Under the pieces are notes generated by a model. It saw nothing but the letters and a program-made list of their open reading frames with translations, did not search any database and was not told the DNA's origin. The position numbers and the translations under genes are program-made. This document shows, piece by piece, positions 33,834-43,019 of a stretch of DNA of 64,000 bases (positions are counted from its first letter, which is position 1; the number at the start of each line of letters is the position of its first letter). This DNA is from an uncultured Nitrospira sp. (GTDB lineage: Bacteria > Nitrospirota > Nitrospiria > Nitrospirales > Nitrospiraceae). The stretch lies in NCBI GenBank assembly GCA_902500995.1, contig CABVSR010000001.1, positions 137,416 through 201,415 of the forward strand, in the 5' to 3' direction.

Positions 33834-34943
33834 ATGAAACACACGCCGCTGATAGACGCGCACCGCAAGGCTCAAGGCAAACTGGTCGATTTCGCCGGAT
33901 GGGAGATGCCCATTCAATATTCTGGCGTCGTCGATGAGTACCAAACGGTCCGGCGCCATGCAGGACTATTCGATGTCAGCCACATGGGGCGCATCCGTGT
34001 CGCCGGACCAGGTTCATTGGCGTTTTTGCAACGCGTCACGACGAATGATGTGTCCAAACTGTCGGTTCGCCAGTCCCAGTACTCCATGGTTTGCGCGCCG
34101 GACGGAGGCATCAAGGACGACATCTTCATTTATCACGTCAAACCCTACGAATTTCTGGTCTGCGTGAATGCGTCCAACCGTGAAAAGATCGTCGCCTGGT
34201 TTCACCAGAAGGTAGCGCAGGCGCAGGGATGCACGGTCCGGGACCAGTCAACGGCCCTCGCCCAACTGGCGATTCAAGGCCCCGCCTCGCGCGACATTCT
34301 TACCGCCGCCGGTCTGACCGATCTCCAACAACTCAAAGCCCGTCACTGCCTGGAAGCCCCAGTCTGCGGCCATCCGACCCTCGTGACACGAACCGGCTAT
34401 ACCGGCGAGTTGGGCTACGAATTGTATCTTCCGGCCGAAGGCGCCATGACGATATGGAACCATCTCCTTGAAGCCGGACAGCCCTTAGGGTTGAAGCCCG
34501 CAGGTCTGGGCGCGCGTGATTTACTGCGGCTCGAAATGGCTTATTTACTCTACGGGAATGACATGGATGAACACACGACACCCATCGAAGCCGGCGCGGA
34601 TTGGGTCGTGAAGTTCGAGAAGGGGGATTTTATCGGCCGCGCGACGTTGCATGCGCAGCACAGCGACGGACCATCACGGCGCCTCATCGCCTTTGAGCTC
34701 ATCGAAAAGGCCGTGCCCCGGCATGGCTTTAAGATCCTCAGCCCGCAGGCCCCACACGCAGAGATCGGCGAGGTCACCAGCGGAAATCTGTCGCCCATGC
34801 TGCAAAAAGGCATCGGCATGGGATACGTGACACCGGCTGCATCTCAACCGGGATCGTCCATCTTGATCGATATCAGAGGAAAGGCCTGCCCCGCCGTCGT
34901 CGTGAAACCGCCTTTCTACAAAAAAAATCCCGGCGCGTCGTAA
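33834..34943 (+). CDS. gcvT: Aminomethyltransferase (glycine cleavage T protein)
   Basis: T protein of the glycine cleavage system: moves the aminomethyl group from lipoyl-H protein to tetrahydrofolate. The 369-aa sequence has FAGWEMPIQYSGVVDEY, FDVSHMGRI, QYSMVCAPDGGIKDD and RTGYTGELGYELYLP, all GcvT hallmarks. The gene stands alone; gcvP is about 6 kb away on the opposite strand, and no gcvH was seen. It follows the FKBP gene by 16 bases. Confidence 0.95.
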   Translation: MKHTPLIDAHRKAQGKLVDFAGWEMPIQYSGVVDEYQTVRRHAGLFDVSHMGRIRVAGPGSLAFLQRVTTNDVSKLSVRQSQYSMVCAPDGGIKDDIFIYHVKPYEFLVCVNASNREKIVAWFHQKVAQAQGCTVRDQSTALAQLAIQGPASRDILTAAGLTDLQQLKARHCLEAPVCGHPTLVTRTGYTGELGYELYLPAEGAMTIWNHLLEAGQPLGLKPAGLGARDLLRLEMAYLLYGNDMDEHTTPIEAGADWVVKFEKGDFIGRATLHAQHSDGPSRRLIAFELIEKAVPRHGFKILSPQAPHAEIGEVTSGNLSPMLQKGIGMGYVTPAASQPGSSILIDIRGKACPAVVVKPPFYKKNPGAS

Positions 34944-34952
34944 CCACTGCCC

Positions 34953-35471
34953 ATGGTCAAACCGATCTACAAAGGCACGGTCGTCACCCTCAACGTCGAT
35001 ACCGTGCGCCTGCCCAACGGACACACGATCGACCTGGAGGTCATACGCCACCCAGGCGCATCCGCCGTCGTACCGTTGAAGGAGGATGGGACCGTCGTAC
35101 TGATCCGCCAATTCCGCCACGCGGCAGACGGGTTCATTTACGAAATCCCTGCCGGCAAACTGCATCCGAAAGAAGATCCCTTAAACTGTGCCGCGCGCGA
35201 ACTGGAGGAGGAGATCGGCTACAAGGCCGGCCGGTTCGAGCTGCTGTCCAGTATCTTCACGGCCCCGGGGTTTGCGGATGAAGTCATCCACGTCTATCTG
35301 GCGACAGAGCTGACGCATGGGACCCAGAATTTGGATCAGGACGAAATCCTGGAAGTGGTGGAGATGCCGTTGAAAGAAGCCATTGTCAAAATTGAAGACG
35401 GCACGATCCGGGACGCAAAAACCATTGTCGGGTTACAAGCGGTGTATATTCGGCAGGTGGGGCACCGTTAA
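34953..35471 (+). CDS. Nudix hydrolase (ADP-ribose pyrophosphatase-like)
   Basis: A 172-aa enzyme of the Nudix superfamily. The Nudix box is an exact Gx5Ex7REUxEExGU match: GKLHPKEDPLNCAARELEEEIGY condenses G, E and REL.EE.GY in order (about residues 68-90). The flanking sequence (IRQFRHAADGFIYEIPAGK) fits ADP-ribose pyrophosphatases. It starts 9 bases after gcvT, and a strong stem-loop follows. It hydrolyses nucleoside diphosphates linked to another group; the actual substrate is not established. Confidence 0.9.
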   Translation: MVKPIYKGTVVTLNVDTVRLPNGHTIDLEVIRHPGASAVVPLKEDGTVVLIRQFRHAADGFIYEIPAGKLHPKEDPLNCAARELEEEIGYKAGRFELLSSIFTAPGFADEVIHVYLATELTHGTQNLDQDEILEVVEMPLKEAIVKIEDGTIRDAKTIVGLQAVYIRQVGHR

Positions 35472-35476
35472 ACGAC

Positions 35477-35513
35477 GAAGAGGCCTCCCACCACTCGGAT
35501 GGGAGACCTCTTC
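35477..35513. terminator. Stem-loop between convergent genes
   Basis: GAAGAGG and CCTCTTC with inner CTCCCA/TGGGAG form a long hairpin (one mismatch, 9-base loop). It lies between the Nudix gene and the convergent repeat-protein gene and could end both transcripts. No strong T-run follows. Confidence 0.55.
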
Positions 35514-35546
35514 AGCCAGCTAGCCTCGCCAAAAAACGGGTGACTC

Positions 35547-35771
35547 TTAGTGGCCGCCCTTCTTCTCTTCCTTCTTCTTGTCGTCGCCGAACACGGTCTG
35601 GGACAGGTGTCCACCCTTCTTCTCTTCCTTCTTCTTGTCATCGCCGAAGAGGGTCTGGGAGAAGTGGCCGCCCTTCTTCTCTTCCTTCTTCTTGTCGTCG
35701 CCAGCGAACGAAGGCGCGCTGAACGCCACCAACAACGCTGCCGCCATGACCGTCAACATCATCTTCTTCAT
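35547..35771 (-). CDS. Exported small protein with three Lys/Glu/His-rich repeats
   Basis: A 74-aa precursor. Residues 1-23 (MLTVMAAALLVAFSAPSFA) are a clear signal peptide. The mature part consists of two 19-residue repeats, GDDKKKEEKKGGHFSQTLF-type, with Leu/Val changes, and a partial third that stops after GGH. It is extremely charged and predicted disordered. A perfect ribosome site (AGGAGG) and a palindrome-rich promoter region lie upstream. No family is recognised. Ideas such as metal binding by His, or envelope/polyanion binding by Lys, are guesses. Confidence 0.8.
   Translation of the reverse strand: MKKMMLTVMAAALLVAFSAPSFAGDDKKKEEKKGGHFSQTLFGDDKKKEEKKGGHLSQTVFGDDKKKEEKKGGH
35550..35702 (-). 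repeat. 57-bp tandem repeat (2.7 copies)
   Basis: Direct repeats inside the small exported protein gene, one unit encoding GDDKKKEEKKGGH plus six residues. DNA copies are nearly identical, implying recent duplication or gene conversion. Confidence 0.85.
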
Positions 35772-35995
35772 ACTGACTACCTCCTGTTAGATTTGAAGTT
35801 ACCGACCACCGACGGATCTTCGGTATAGCAAGGTTCTTGCCGTTTGCAGGCAGGATGTAACCCGTTGTTTTTCTGGACAGCGATTATTCATAAGCACCGA
35901 ACGGCTCATGAAGCAACAATCCATTCTGTGGCAGAATAGCCTGATCTAGACTAAACCGCCTCATTCGACGGCTCGGAATCCAGCCGGTAGAGGTC

Positions 35996-36577
35996 ATGCG
36001 CGCCCTCAAGAGACATTCCCGCAAGGAACCGCTTCATAGGATGCCATTGCCGGCCTCCCTGCCCGACCGTCTTGCACCGGATCTCAACATCTTATTTGTC
36101 GGCATCAATCCAGGTCTACGCTCAGCCGCCCTGGGCCACCACTACGCCGGCCATTCAAACCGTTTTTGGAAACTCCTCTATGACGCGGCCCTGGTGCCTG
36201 AACCCTTGACCTACCGTGACGACGAACGCCTTCTCGAGTGGGGACTCGGACTGACCAACCTTGTCGCCCGCCCGACCGCAGGAATGGAAAGCCTCACGGT
36301 CGAGGATTATGCGAGAGGCCGGTCGGCGTTGATAGAAACTATTCGCCGATGCCGTCCGCGCGTGGTGGCGCTCCTGGGAATCACCCTCTATCCGATCCTG
36401 TTTCCTGTTGAGACGCGCCAAAAAGGTCGGAAGCCGGGCCTCCAACCGGTGACGCTGTACGATTCCCGTATCGTGCTGCTTCCGAATCCGAGTGGACGCA
36501 ATGCCAGCTATTCCTATCCATCCCTCGTGAACGCATTTCGCGCGCTTGCGCCTTGGGCCGGGACTTTTCCGGAGTAG
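35996..36577 (+). CDS. Mug/TDG-type uracil-DNA glycosylase
   Basis: A 193-aa DNA repair enzyme that removes uracil or thymine mispaired with guanine. FVGINPGLRSAALGHHYAG (about residue 36) has the GINPG active-site motif, HSNRFWKLL follows, and the C-terminal LLPNPSGRNASY matches the second active-site loop. It lacks the catalytic Asp of classical Ung, as expected for the Mug group. It starts at ATG 35996 behind GTAGAGG. It is single and flanked by unrelated genes. Confidence 0.9.
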   Translation: MRALKRHSRKEPLHRMPLPASLPDRLAPDLNILFVGINPGLRSAALGHHYAGHSNRFWKLLYDAALVPEPLTYRDDERLLEWGLGLTNLVARPTAGMESLTVEDYARGRSALIETIRRCRPRVVALLGITLYPILFPVETRQKGRKPGLQPVTLYDSRIVLLPNPSGRNASYSYPSLVNAFRALAPWAGTFPE

Positions 36578-36677
36578 CTCCCGGCACATGTTGCCGCGTG
36601 CGAGAGTCTGGCATTCAACCGGACAACTGCTGTACCATTCACCGTTTGCCTTGATCCACCCCACATCGCTGGTGCTC

Positions 36678-37319
36678 ATGAAATATCCACTGTTCACAGT
36701 ATCACTCACGCTTGCGCTGACCGCTCTCGCCGGACAGGCCTTTGCCGGCACGCTGGTGCAACGACTCACCGTCGAGGCCATGCAGGAATGCTCGCTGGGG
36801 CGGCAGGCCCAAAGCCGTACAGATCGGATTCAACATTTCGCGGCAGGGCAAGCCTTCGGCGAGCAGGCTGTCGCGGCAGATGAATCTTCTCCCGATGCCC
36901 ATTTTGCCTTGTTCTGCAATCTCGGCGAGCAATTGCGGGTGGATGGCGAAAGCCTCTCGTCACTGTTCGGGTTCCGCCGAATGATGAAGGAATTGAATCG
37001 TACCCTGGAGCTGGCACCCGATCATGTGGACGCACTATCGGCCAAAGGGACGGTGCTGGTTCGTGTCCCGGGCTTCCTGGGGGGCGACAAGGAGAAAGGC
37101 GAGCGGCTGCTGCGTGACGTCATTGCTCGGGAACCAGCCGCCGTCAACGCACGATTGAGCCTGGCCAAGAGTTACTGCGCGGGCGGGCGACATGAAGAAG
37201 CCGTGGCGATGGCGACCAAGGCGCTGGATCTGGCCCAAACACTCGAGCGCATCGACTTCATCCCGGAAGCGCGGCAGGTGCTCGCACAACTGCGGGCTCA
37301 ATCCGCTAAAGGAAATTAA
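36678..37319 (+). CDS. Exported protein with TPR-like repeats
   Basis: A 213-aa protein with a signal peptide (MKYPLFTVSLTLALTALAGQ, cleavage after AFA). The mature part has helical repeats: AAGQAFGEQAVAADESSPDA, MMKELNRTLELAPDHVDAL and NARLSLAKSYCAGGRHEEAV, consistent with tetratricopeptide repeats. It is likely periplasmic and protein-binding. The start at 36678 was chosen because the signal peptide begins there; upstream in-frame extension has no family character. It ends 4 bases into the convergent rbsK gene. Confidence 0.75.
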   Translation: MKYPLFTVSLTLALTALAGQAFAGTLVQRLTVEAMQECSLGRQAQSRTDRIQHFAAGQAFGEQAVAADESSPDAHFALFCNLGEQLRVDGESLSSLFGFRRMMKELNRTLELAPDHVDALSAKGTVLVRVPGFLGGDKEKGERLLRDVIAREPAAVNARLSLAKSYCAGGRHEEAVAMATKALDLAQTLERIDFIPEARQVLAQLRAQSAKGN

Positions 37320-38242
37320 TGACGCGTCGGCACGCGTCTGACTCCGGTTCTCCGGAGCCGGTCGATGTCAGCCCGGGTGGGCATCGCCGCCTGCGCCCCA
37401 AGTCCCGTTGTGGCCAAGGCTCCGGCAGCCGCAGCCATCTCCACCGAGACCTCGATCGGCAGCCCTTCGGCCATGGCACAGGCTAACGCCCCGTTGAAGG
37501 CGTCTCCGGCACCGGTCGAATCGATCGCCTCCACGCTAAAGGCCGGGACATGAATCGCCTCCTTGCCGCGTGAGACAACCGCTCCCTCCGCACCATGAGT
37601 GAGGACCACCGTTCCCACACCTTCACGCGCTAGCAGCCTTGCCGCTTCGGCCGAGTCTGTGGCCCCGGTCAACATGCAGGCCTCGCGCTCATTCGGCGTC
37701 AGAATATCCACCATCCTCAAGAATTCCGGCGGCAGCACAGAGGCTGGAGCCGGGTTGAGAATCGTCAACAGACCATGGTGCTTAGCTAGCCGTAGACATA
37801 CTTGAACCGTCTCGAGCGGAATTTCCATTTGGACCAGGAGCACTCGCGCAGCGGAGAACAGTCCGGCATGTTGCCGCACATCCGCCGCTGTGAGATGGAG
37901 ATTGCTCCCCGGTACCACGACAATCTGATTATCGCCGGCTGCGTCGACCAGAATCATCGCGACCCCGGTCTGTGCTGCAGCATCGCGGAGAAGCACGATT
38001 CGCGACAAGCCCTGCGTGGCCAGGTGCTGTGCGATCAGGTCACCGTTGGAGTCGCTTCCCACTCTACTGAGAAAGGCGACCTGTGCCCCGGCTCGCGCGG
38101 CCGCGACAGCTTGATTCGCACCCTTGCCGCCGAACGATTGCACGATCCCGTGGCCGAGCAGCGTCTCTCCACGCTGTGGTAGCCGATCGACGGTCACCGT
38201 GAAATCGATATTGCTGGACCCGACGACTACGACCATGGGCAC
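37316..38242 (-). CDS. rbsK: Ribokinase
   Basis: Phosphorylates ribose to ribose-5-phosphate with ATP. The 308-aa PfkB-family protein has SSNIDFTVTVDRLPQRGETL, FGGKGANQAVAAARAG and the catalytic signature DSTGAGDAFNGALACA (about residue 245-260). It overlaps the nucleoside hydrolase stop by 16 bases, forming a salvage pair. It ends in a 4-base overlap with the convergent TPR gene. Its product joins the same pool as rpiA. Confidence 0.92.
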   Translation of the reverse strand: MPMVVVVGSSNIDFTVTVDRLPQRGETLLGHGIVQSFGGKGANQAVAAARAGAQVAFLSRVGSDSNGDLIAQHLATQGLSRIVLLRDAAAQTGVAMILVDAAGDNQIVVVPGSNLHLTAADVRQHAGLFSAARVLLVQMEIPLETVQVCLRLAKHHGLLTILNPAPASVLPPEFLRMVDILTPNEREACMLTGATDSAEAARLLAREGVGTVVLTHGAEGAVVSRGKEAIHVPAFSVEAIDSTGAGDAFNGALACAMAEGLPIEVSVEMAAAAGALATTGLGAQAAMPTRADIDRLRRTGVRRVPTRH

Positions 38243-39219
38243 AATCGGCTGCGAATCAGGCTTAATGCCCGCTCGGCATCGACATCGACGGCCACCTGCA
38301 TATTCGGATTCGACTTTTCCTCCGGCCTGCGCTGCCGCCGGTCTGCGACGGTGGCTCCGCGGGACACCCGCCCCACGACTTCCACTTCGACATGCAACGG
38401 CTCTGTCCTGAGCAACGACGATTCGATGGCGGCAAGGACAGCCGTCGGGTCATGAAAGTACAGCTGCCCGTGACCTTCAACCTGCTCGGCAAAATCAAAG
38501 GCTTTGGTGGTCATATCCGCTACGAGACGGCAACGCGGATCACGCGATGAAGAGGTCCAGGTCTTGAGGACCTCGCGGGTCACGCCGACACGGGTGGTGA
38601 CGTCCAGCGGCACTAAGGTTAAGGGAAGCCCCGCGTGAAAGACTCGATGGGCGGCATGGGGATCGACATACATATTGAACTCGGCCACGGGCGACACGTT
38701 GCCGGGCACACCGATCGCGCCCCCCATGACAATCACCGAGCGAAACTTTTGGACGGTGAGCGGATTCACTTTGAGCGCCACGGCCACATTCGTCAGCGGC
38801 CCTAAGGTGATCAAGGTGATCTCGTCCTGATAGCGCCGTACACATTCGTTCCACACCTCCTGCGCCGTCGAAAGCAGCGGGGGCAGCCGGACAGCGGGAT
38901 ACCGCATCGCGCCTTCTGCCGTCAGCACAAGATCAAGTTCACCCAGCCCATCACTGCCATGCACGTGGACAGCCGTTTCCAGGTCTTCTTCCAACGGGCG
39001 GGCGGCCCCCTGTCCCACCAGCAATCCCGGCGGAGGGTTGAGATGATGAAGCAGACGGAACAGATTTTTCGTGCCCTGCCCAACCGGCACATTGCCGCAG
39101 ACGGTGGTGATGCCCACCACGTCCAGCTGCGGTGACGCCAGGGCCAGCAGAAGAGCCAACGCGTCATCGACCCCGGGGTCGGTATCAATGATGACTTTTG
39201 TCGGAGCAGTATGCTGCAT
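38227..39219 (-). CDS. Inosine/uridine-preferring nucleoside hydrolase
   Basis: Hydrolyses ribonucleosides to ribose and a free base. The 330-aa sequence opens with KVIIDTDPGVDDALALLLAL, the DTDPGxDD calcium-binding signature, and shows ITLGPLTNVAVAL and a C-terminal Asp/His region typical of IunH/RihB. I chose the ATG at 39219; an in-frame upstream start to 39261 adds only 14 residues. It precedes rbsK with a 16-base overlap, so released ribose would be phosphorylated directly. Exact substrate preference is not assigned. Confidence 0.93.
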   Translation of the reverse strand: MQHTAPTKVIIDTDPGVDDALALLLALASPQLDVVGITTVCGNVPVGQGTKNLFRLLHHLNPPPGLLVGQGAARPLEEDLETAVHVHGSDGLGELDLVLTAEGAMRYPAVRLPPLLSTAQEVWNECVRRYQDEITLITLGPLTNVAVALKVNPLTVQKFRSVIVMGGAIGVPGNVSPVAEFNMYVDPHAAHRVFHAGLPLTLVPLDVTTRVGVTREVLKTWTSSSRDPRCRLVADMTTKAFDFAEQVEGHGQLYFHDPTAVLAAIESSLLRTEPLHVEVEVVGRVSRGATVADRRQRRPEEKSNPNMQVAVDVDAERALSLIRSRLCPWS

Positions 39220-39286
39220 GCCTGAATGGTGCTGCCGCGAGCCAGAGGGGCGGTGGCCCATCTTCGCCGCGCCCGATCACTGCGAC

Positions 39287-39943
39287 CTATAACGCTGTGT
39301 CACGCCCTGAAACCGGCTCGCCGAAACGCGTGGATTGTCCGAGTTGTTCCAAGACGGAATGGACGAGCGACATGGCCTCCGGGGGCCCCATGACAAAATA
39401 AATCACCGCCCTGTCGCCGGCTGCCGTGACTGCCAACGCACGGCCGGCCATCTCTTCGCCCTCGTACGATTGCGCGATCCACTCCTCGGTCTCTACTTGA
39501 GCGCCGGCCGGGATAAACGAGAGGCCATGTAATAGCGAGAGCGGCTCACGGAGTTGATCACGAAGCGCCTCTCGCGTCACCCCGGTGAGGGGAAACATCA
39601 TCCCCAGTTGCTTGCCTTCCTCGGGCACAAGAAAAGGCATCTCGGCATCGTCGGGGCAATTGCTCTGCCAACCATCGGGAACAACAAACGACCAGTCGGT
39701 GCCGGGGATTCTCAGCCTTGTGCCGGGGCGATAGGTCATCCCGGAGACCACATCAAGAGGACGATCTTCGGCGTGACTCTCCGCAATACCCGCGGATTCA
39801 GCGGCAGCCTGCACGGCCAGGGAAACGAGTGGGGTAAGCAGCAGACAACCAAGCGCGATCTGGGCGGCCACATGCCACTGCCGCAAACGGCGCGCGGCGC
39901 CCCCTCCGACAGCGACGAGCGCAGGTCGACTAGGAGGCGGCAT
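39287..39943 (-). CDS. Exported hypothetical protein downstream of gcvP
   Basis: A 218-aa protein with an N-terminal hydrophobic segment ([21 protein letters not shown], signal peptide or anchor). The rest is globular: [40 protein letters not shown] and [17 protein letters not shown]. No family is recognised. The ATG at 39943 overlaps the gcvP stop by 14 bases, so it is translated from the gcvP message. A physical link with glycine cleavage is not implied. Confidence 0.68.
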   Translation of the reverse strand: MPPPSRPALVAVGGGAARRLRQWHVAAQIALGCLLLTPLVSLAVQAAAESAGIAESHAEDRPLDVVSGMTYRPGTRLRIPGTDWSFVVPDGWQSNCPDDAEMPFLVPEEGKQLGMMFPLTGVTREALRDQLREPLSLLHGLSFIPAGAQVETEEWIAQSYEGEEMAGRALAVTAAGDRAVIYFVMGPPEAMSLVHSVLEQLGQSTRFGEPVSGRDTAL

Positions 39944-42815
39944 CCACCGGCGGGCAGGTGCAAAAGAGGTGGCGGTCGCCATAGGCTTCATCGATCCGGC
40001 CCACACTCGGCCAAAATTTGTTCTCACGCACCCATGAAGCAGGAAACGCCGCCTCCTCGCGCGAGTAAGGCTTCGTCCATTCCGAGGCGGTGACAGCCAG
40101 TGCCGTGTGAGGAGCATTTTTCAGCACGTTTCCCGCGCGCGGCTGACGACCTTCGGCAATGGCCTGGATTTCGCCGCGGATCGCGATCAACGCGTCGCAT
40201 AACCGATCCAACTCGCCTTTCACTTCGCTCTCGGTCGGTTCGATCATCAAGGTGCCGGCCACCGGAAAGGACACGGTCGGCGCATGGAATCCATAGTCCA
40301 TCAGGCGCTTGGCCACATCCATCGCTTCGACCCCGCTGCTGTCCTTGAGCGGCCGCAGATCCAGAATGAACTCATGCGCCACGAAGCCGCGGGCGCCGCT
40401 ATACAAAACGGGGTAATATTTTTCCAACCGTCTGGCCATATAGTTGGCGTTGAGAATGGCCACTTGTGTCGCCTTGGTCAACCCTTGCCGTCCCATCAGC
40501 GCGATATAGACCCACGAAATCGTCAGAATGCTGGGACTGCCGTAGGGAGCCGCCGACACCGGCCCGATCGACTGCGGTCCGCCGAGTTTCGTGACCGGAT
40601 GTCCTGGCATGAACGGAGTCAAGTGGCGGGCGACACCGATCGGTCCCATTCCGGGCCCGCCGCCGCCGTGAGGGATGCAAAAGGTTTTATGGAGATTCAG
40701 ATGGCAGACGTCGGCGCCCAGATCAGCCGGCCGGCAGAGGCCGACTTGCGCATTCATGTTGGCGCCGTCCATGTAGACCTGCCCGCCATGGGTATGCACG
40801 ATCTGGCACATGCGGCGAATCCCTTCCTCGAACACCCCGTGAGTAGAAGGATAGGTCACCATGAGCGCCGCCAAACGACCACGATGCTGCGTCGCCTTGG
40901 CCTCAAGGTCCCCGAGATCCACATTGCCGCGCTGATCGCAGGCGACTGGAACCACCGTCATGCCGCACATCGAGGCGCTGGCCGGGTTGGTTCCATGCGC
41001 TGAGACCGGAATCAAACACACATCGCGTTGCGTTTCCCCTCGATGCCGGTGGTAGGCCCGGATCACCATCAAGCCGGCATATTCGCCCTGTGACCCGGCG
41101 TTGGGCTGCAACGAGATGGCGGCGAACCCGGTGAGTTCCGCCAGCCACGACTCAAGCTGCTGGAACAAGGCCTGGTATCCCTGCACCTGATCGTCGGGAG
41201 CGAAGGGATGCAGCCGCCCGAACTCCGGCCAGGTCACGGGCAACATTTCCGACGTGGCGTTCAGCTTCATCGTGCAGGAGCCGAGGGGAATCATCGAATG
41301 CACCAGCGAGAGGTCGCGTGATTGCAGCCGGTGGATATACCGCAACAACTCATGTTCGGCGTGATAGCGGTGAAACACCGGATGTGTCAGATACGGGCTC
41401 GTGCGCGCAAGCCCCGCCGGATACCGCCCGTCCACCGATTCGAGCAGCGCCCGCAGCTCTTCCGCGGGAATCTCCTGACCGGCGAAGAGCGCCAGCAGCT
41501 GCCGCACTTCCTCCACGTCGCTCCATTCGTCCAGCGACAAGCCCAGGCTATGATCATCGTACCGGCGGAGATTGATCTTCTGTTGGCGGGCCCGGTTGAC
41601 GATCGTGTCCGATTGCGCCGGCGAGAGGGGAACCCGCAGCGTATCGAAGACCGGCTCCAGCCCGACTGCGCAGCCGTGCCGGCGCAACCCTTCGGCCAAT
41701 GCCATCGTGAGGCCGTGAATGCGTGCCGCAATCCGCTTGAGCCCGGCAGGACCGTGATACACGGCATACATTCCCGCCATGACCGCCAGCAACACTTGCG
41801 CCGTGCAGATATTGCTGGTCGCCTTCTCCCGGCGGATATGCTGCTCTCTCGTTTGCAGGGATAGGCGATAGGCCGTACGTCCGGTGGCGTCTTTCGACAC
41901 GCCGACGATCCGGCCCGGCATCTGCCGCCGGAATTCTTCCCTCGTGGCCATGAAGGCCGCGTGCGGCCCACCAAACCCCAACGGCACGCCGAACCGCTGA
42001 CTGGATCCGACGGCGACATCCGCACCGAACTCACCCGGCGGGCGCAGCAGCGTCAACGCGAGCAGATCCGTCGCCACGACCACGTAGACCCCGGCGGCAT
42101 GCGCCCGCGTAATGAATTCGCTGTAATCTCCTACGTAGCCGTCCGTCGAAGGATATTGGAGCAACATCCCGAAGAAGTCGCCTGATGACAAATCCAACGA
42201 CTGAATGGCGCCCACCTGTAGGACGATTCCCAGCGGTTCCGCGCGAGTCTGCACCACCGCAATCGTCTGCGGGTGGCACGTTTCAGACACAAAGAACTTG
42301 GTTCGTTCGTGACCGGCGGCGCGGGAAATCGCCGCGCACATGGTCATCGCTTCGGCTGCCGCAGTGGCCTCATCGAGCAGGGAGGCGTTCGCGAGGGGCA
42401 ATCCCGTCAAATCGGCCACCATGGTCTGAAAATTGACCAGCGCTTCGAGGCGGCCTTGCGCGATCTCAGCTTGATAAGGGGTGTATTGCGTATACCAGCC
42501 GGGACCCTCGAGGATATTGCGCTGAATCACCGGCGGGGTGATGCAATCGTAGTAGCCCATACCGATCAAGGAACGCCAGACCTGGTTCTTCCCGGCGAGT
42601 CCGCGTAATTCCGCTAGAACCTCCTGCTCGCCGCGCGGGGACGGGACCGCCAGCGAAGCCTGCAGACGAATATCCGAGGGCACCGTCGATTCAATGAGCG
42701 ATTCCAGCGAGGGCAGATTCAAGGTCTCCAACATCGCCTGGATCTCGGATTCGCTCGGACCGATATGGCGGGGCGCAAACGTATCGTTCGATTCAAGAAA
42801 ATGAGGCTCTGGCAT
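39930..42815 (-). CDS. gcvP: Glycine dehydrogenase (decarboxylating), full-length P protein
   Basis: P protein of the glycine cleavage system: decarboxylates glycine using PLP and transfers the aminomethyl group to lipoyl-H protein. The 961-aa length matches the fused (single-chain) form rather than the two-subunit gcvPA/gcvPB type. The PLP lysine is K710 in [20 protein letters not shown]. The N-terminus has [20 protein letters not shown]. It is separated from gcvT by about 5 kb and is on the opposite strand. A partner gcvH is not in the window. Confidence 0.95.
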   Translation of the reverse strand: MPEPHFLESNDTFAPRHIGPSESEIQAMLETLNLPSLESLIESTVPSDIRLQASLAVPSPRGEQEVLAELRGLAGKNQVWRSLIGMGYYDCITPPVIQRNILEGPGWYTQYTPYQAEIAQGRLEALVNFQTMVADLTGLPLANASLLDEATAAAEAMTMCAAISRAAGHERTKFFVSETCHPQTIAVVQTRAEPLGIVLQVGAIQSLDLSSGDFFGMLLQYPSTDGYVGDYSEFITRAHAAGVYVVVATDLLALTLLRPPGEFGADVAVGSSQRFGVPLGFGGPHAAFMATREEFRRQMPGRIVGVSKDATGRTAYRLSLQTREQHIRREKATSNICTAQVLLAVMAGMYAVYHGPAGLKRIAARIHGLTMALAEGLRRHGCAVGLEPVFDTLRVPLSPAQSDTIVNRARQQKINLRRYDDHSLGLSLDEWSDVEEVRQLLALFAGQEIPAEELRALLESVDGRYPAGLARTSPYLTHPVFHRYHAEHELLRYIHRLQSRDLSLVHSMIPLGSCTMKLNATSEMLPVTWPEFGRLHPFAPDDQVQGYQALFQQLESWLAELTGFAAISLQPNAGSQGEYAGLMVIRAYHRHRGETQRDVCLIPVSAHGTNPASASMCGMTVVPVACDQRGNVDLGDLEAKATQHRGRLAALMVTYPSTHGVFEEGIRRMCQIVHTHGGQVYMDGANMNAQVGLCRPADLGADVCHLNLHKTFCIPHGGGGPGMGPIGVARHLTPFMPGHPVTKLGGPQSIGPVSAAPYGSPSILTISWVYIALMGRQGLTKATQVAILNANYMARRLEKYYPVLYSGARGFVAHEFILDLRPLKDSSGVEAMDVAKRLMDYGFHAPTVSFPVAGTLMIEPTESEVKGELDRLCDALIAIRGEIQAIAEGRQPRAGNVLKNAPHTALAVTASEWTKPYSREEAAFPASWVRENKFWPSVGRIDEAYGDRHLFCTCPPVDAAS

Positions 42816-43019
42816 GGGGGTGAAATCCTGCTATAAGGTGGCGCACTCGTTGATTCGAGGCAGCCTGGGTACCCTATCACGCAGCACAGCGTTTTCCAAG
42901 CGTTCAGCGGGCATCTTCCCTCGCTTGTTTTCCAAATTTCCATAGCGTAATAGTGAGATTGACCCTCTGCCCAGCGCAGGATCGACAGCGCACGACAAGG
43001 ATCGGGACAAGAAGATCTC

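Noticed and set aside
35550-35702. CRISPR-like array
   Set aside because: The 57-bp units are contiguous, in frame and code for a repeat protein; there are no spacers.
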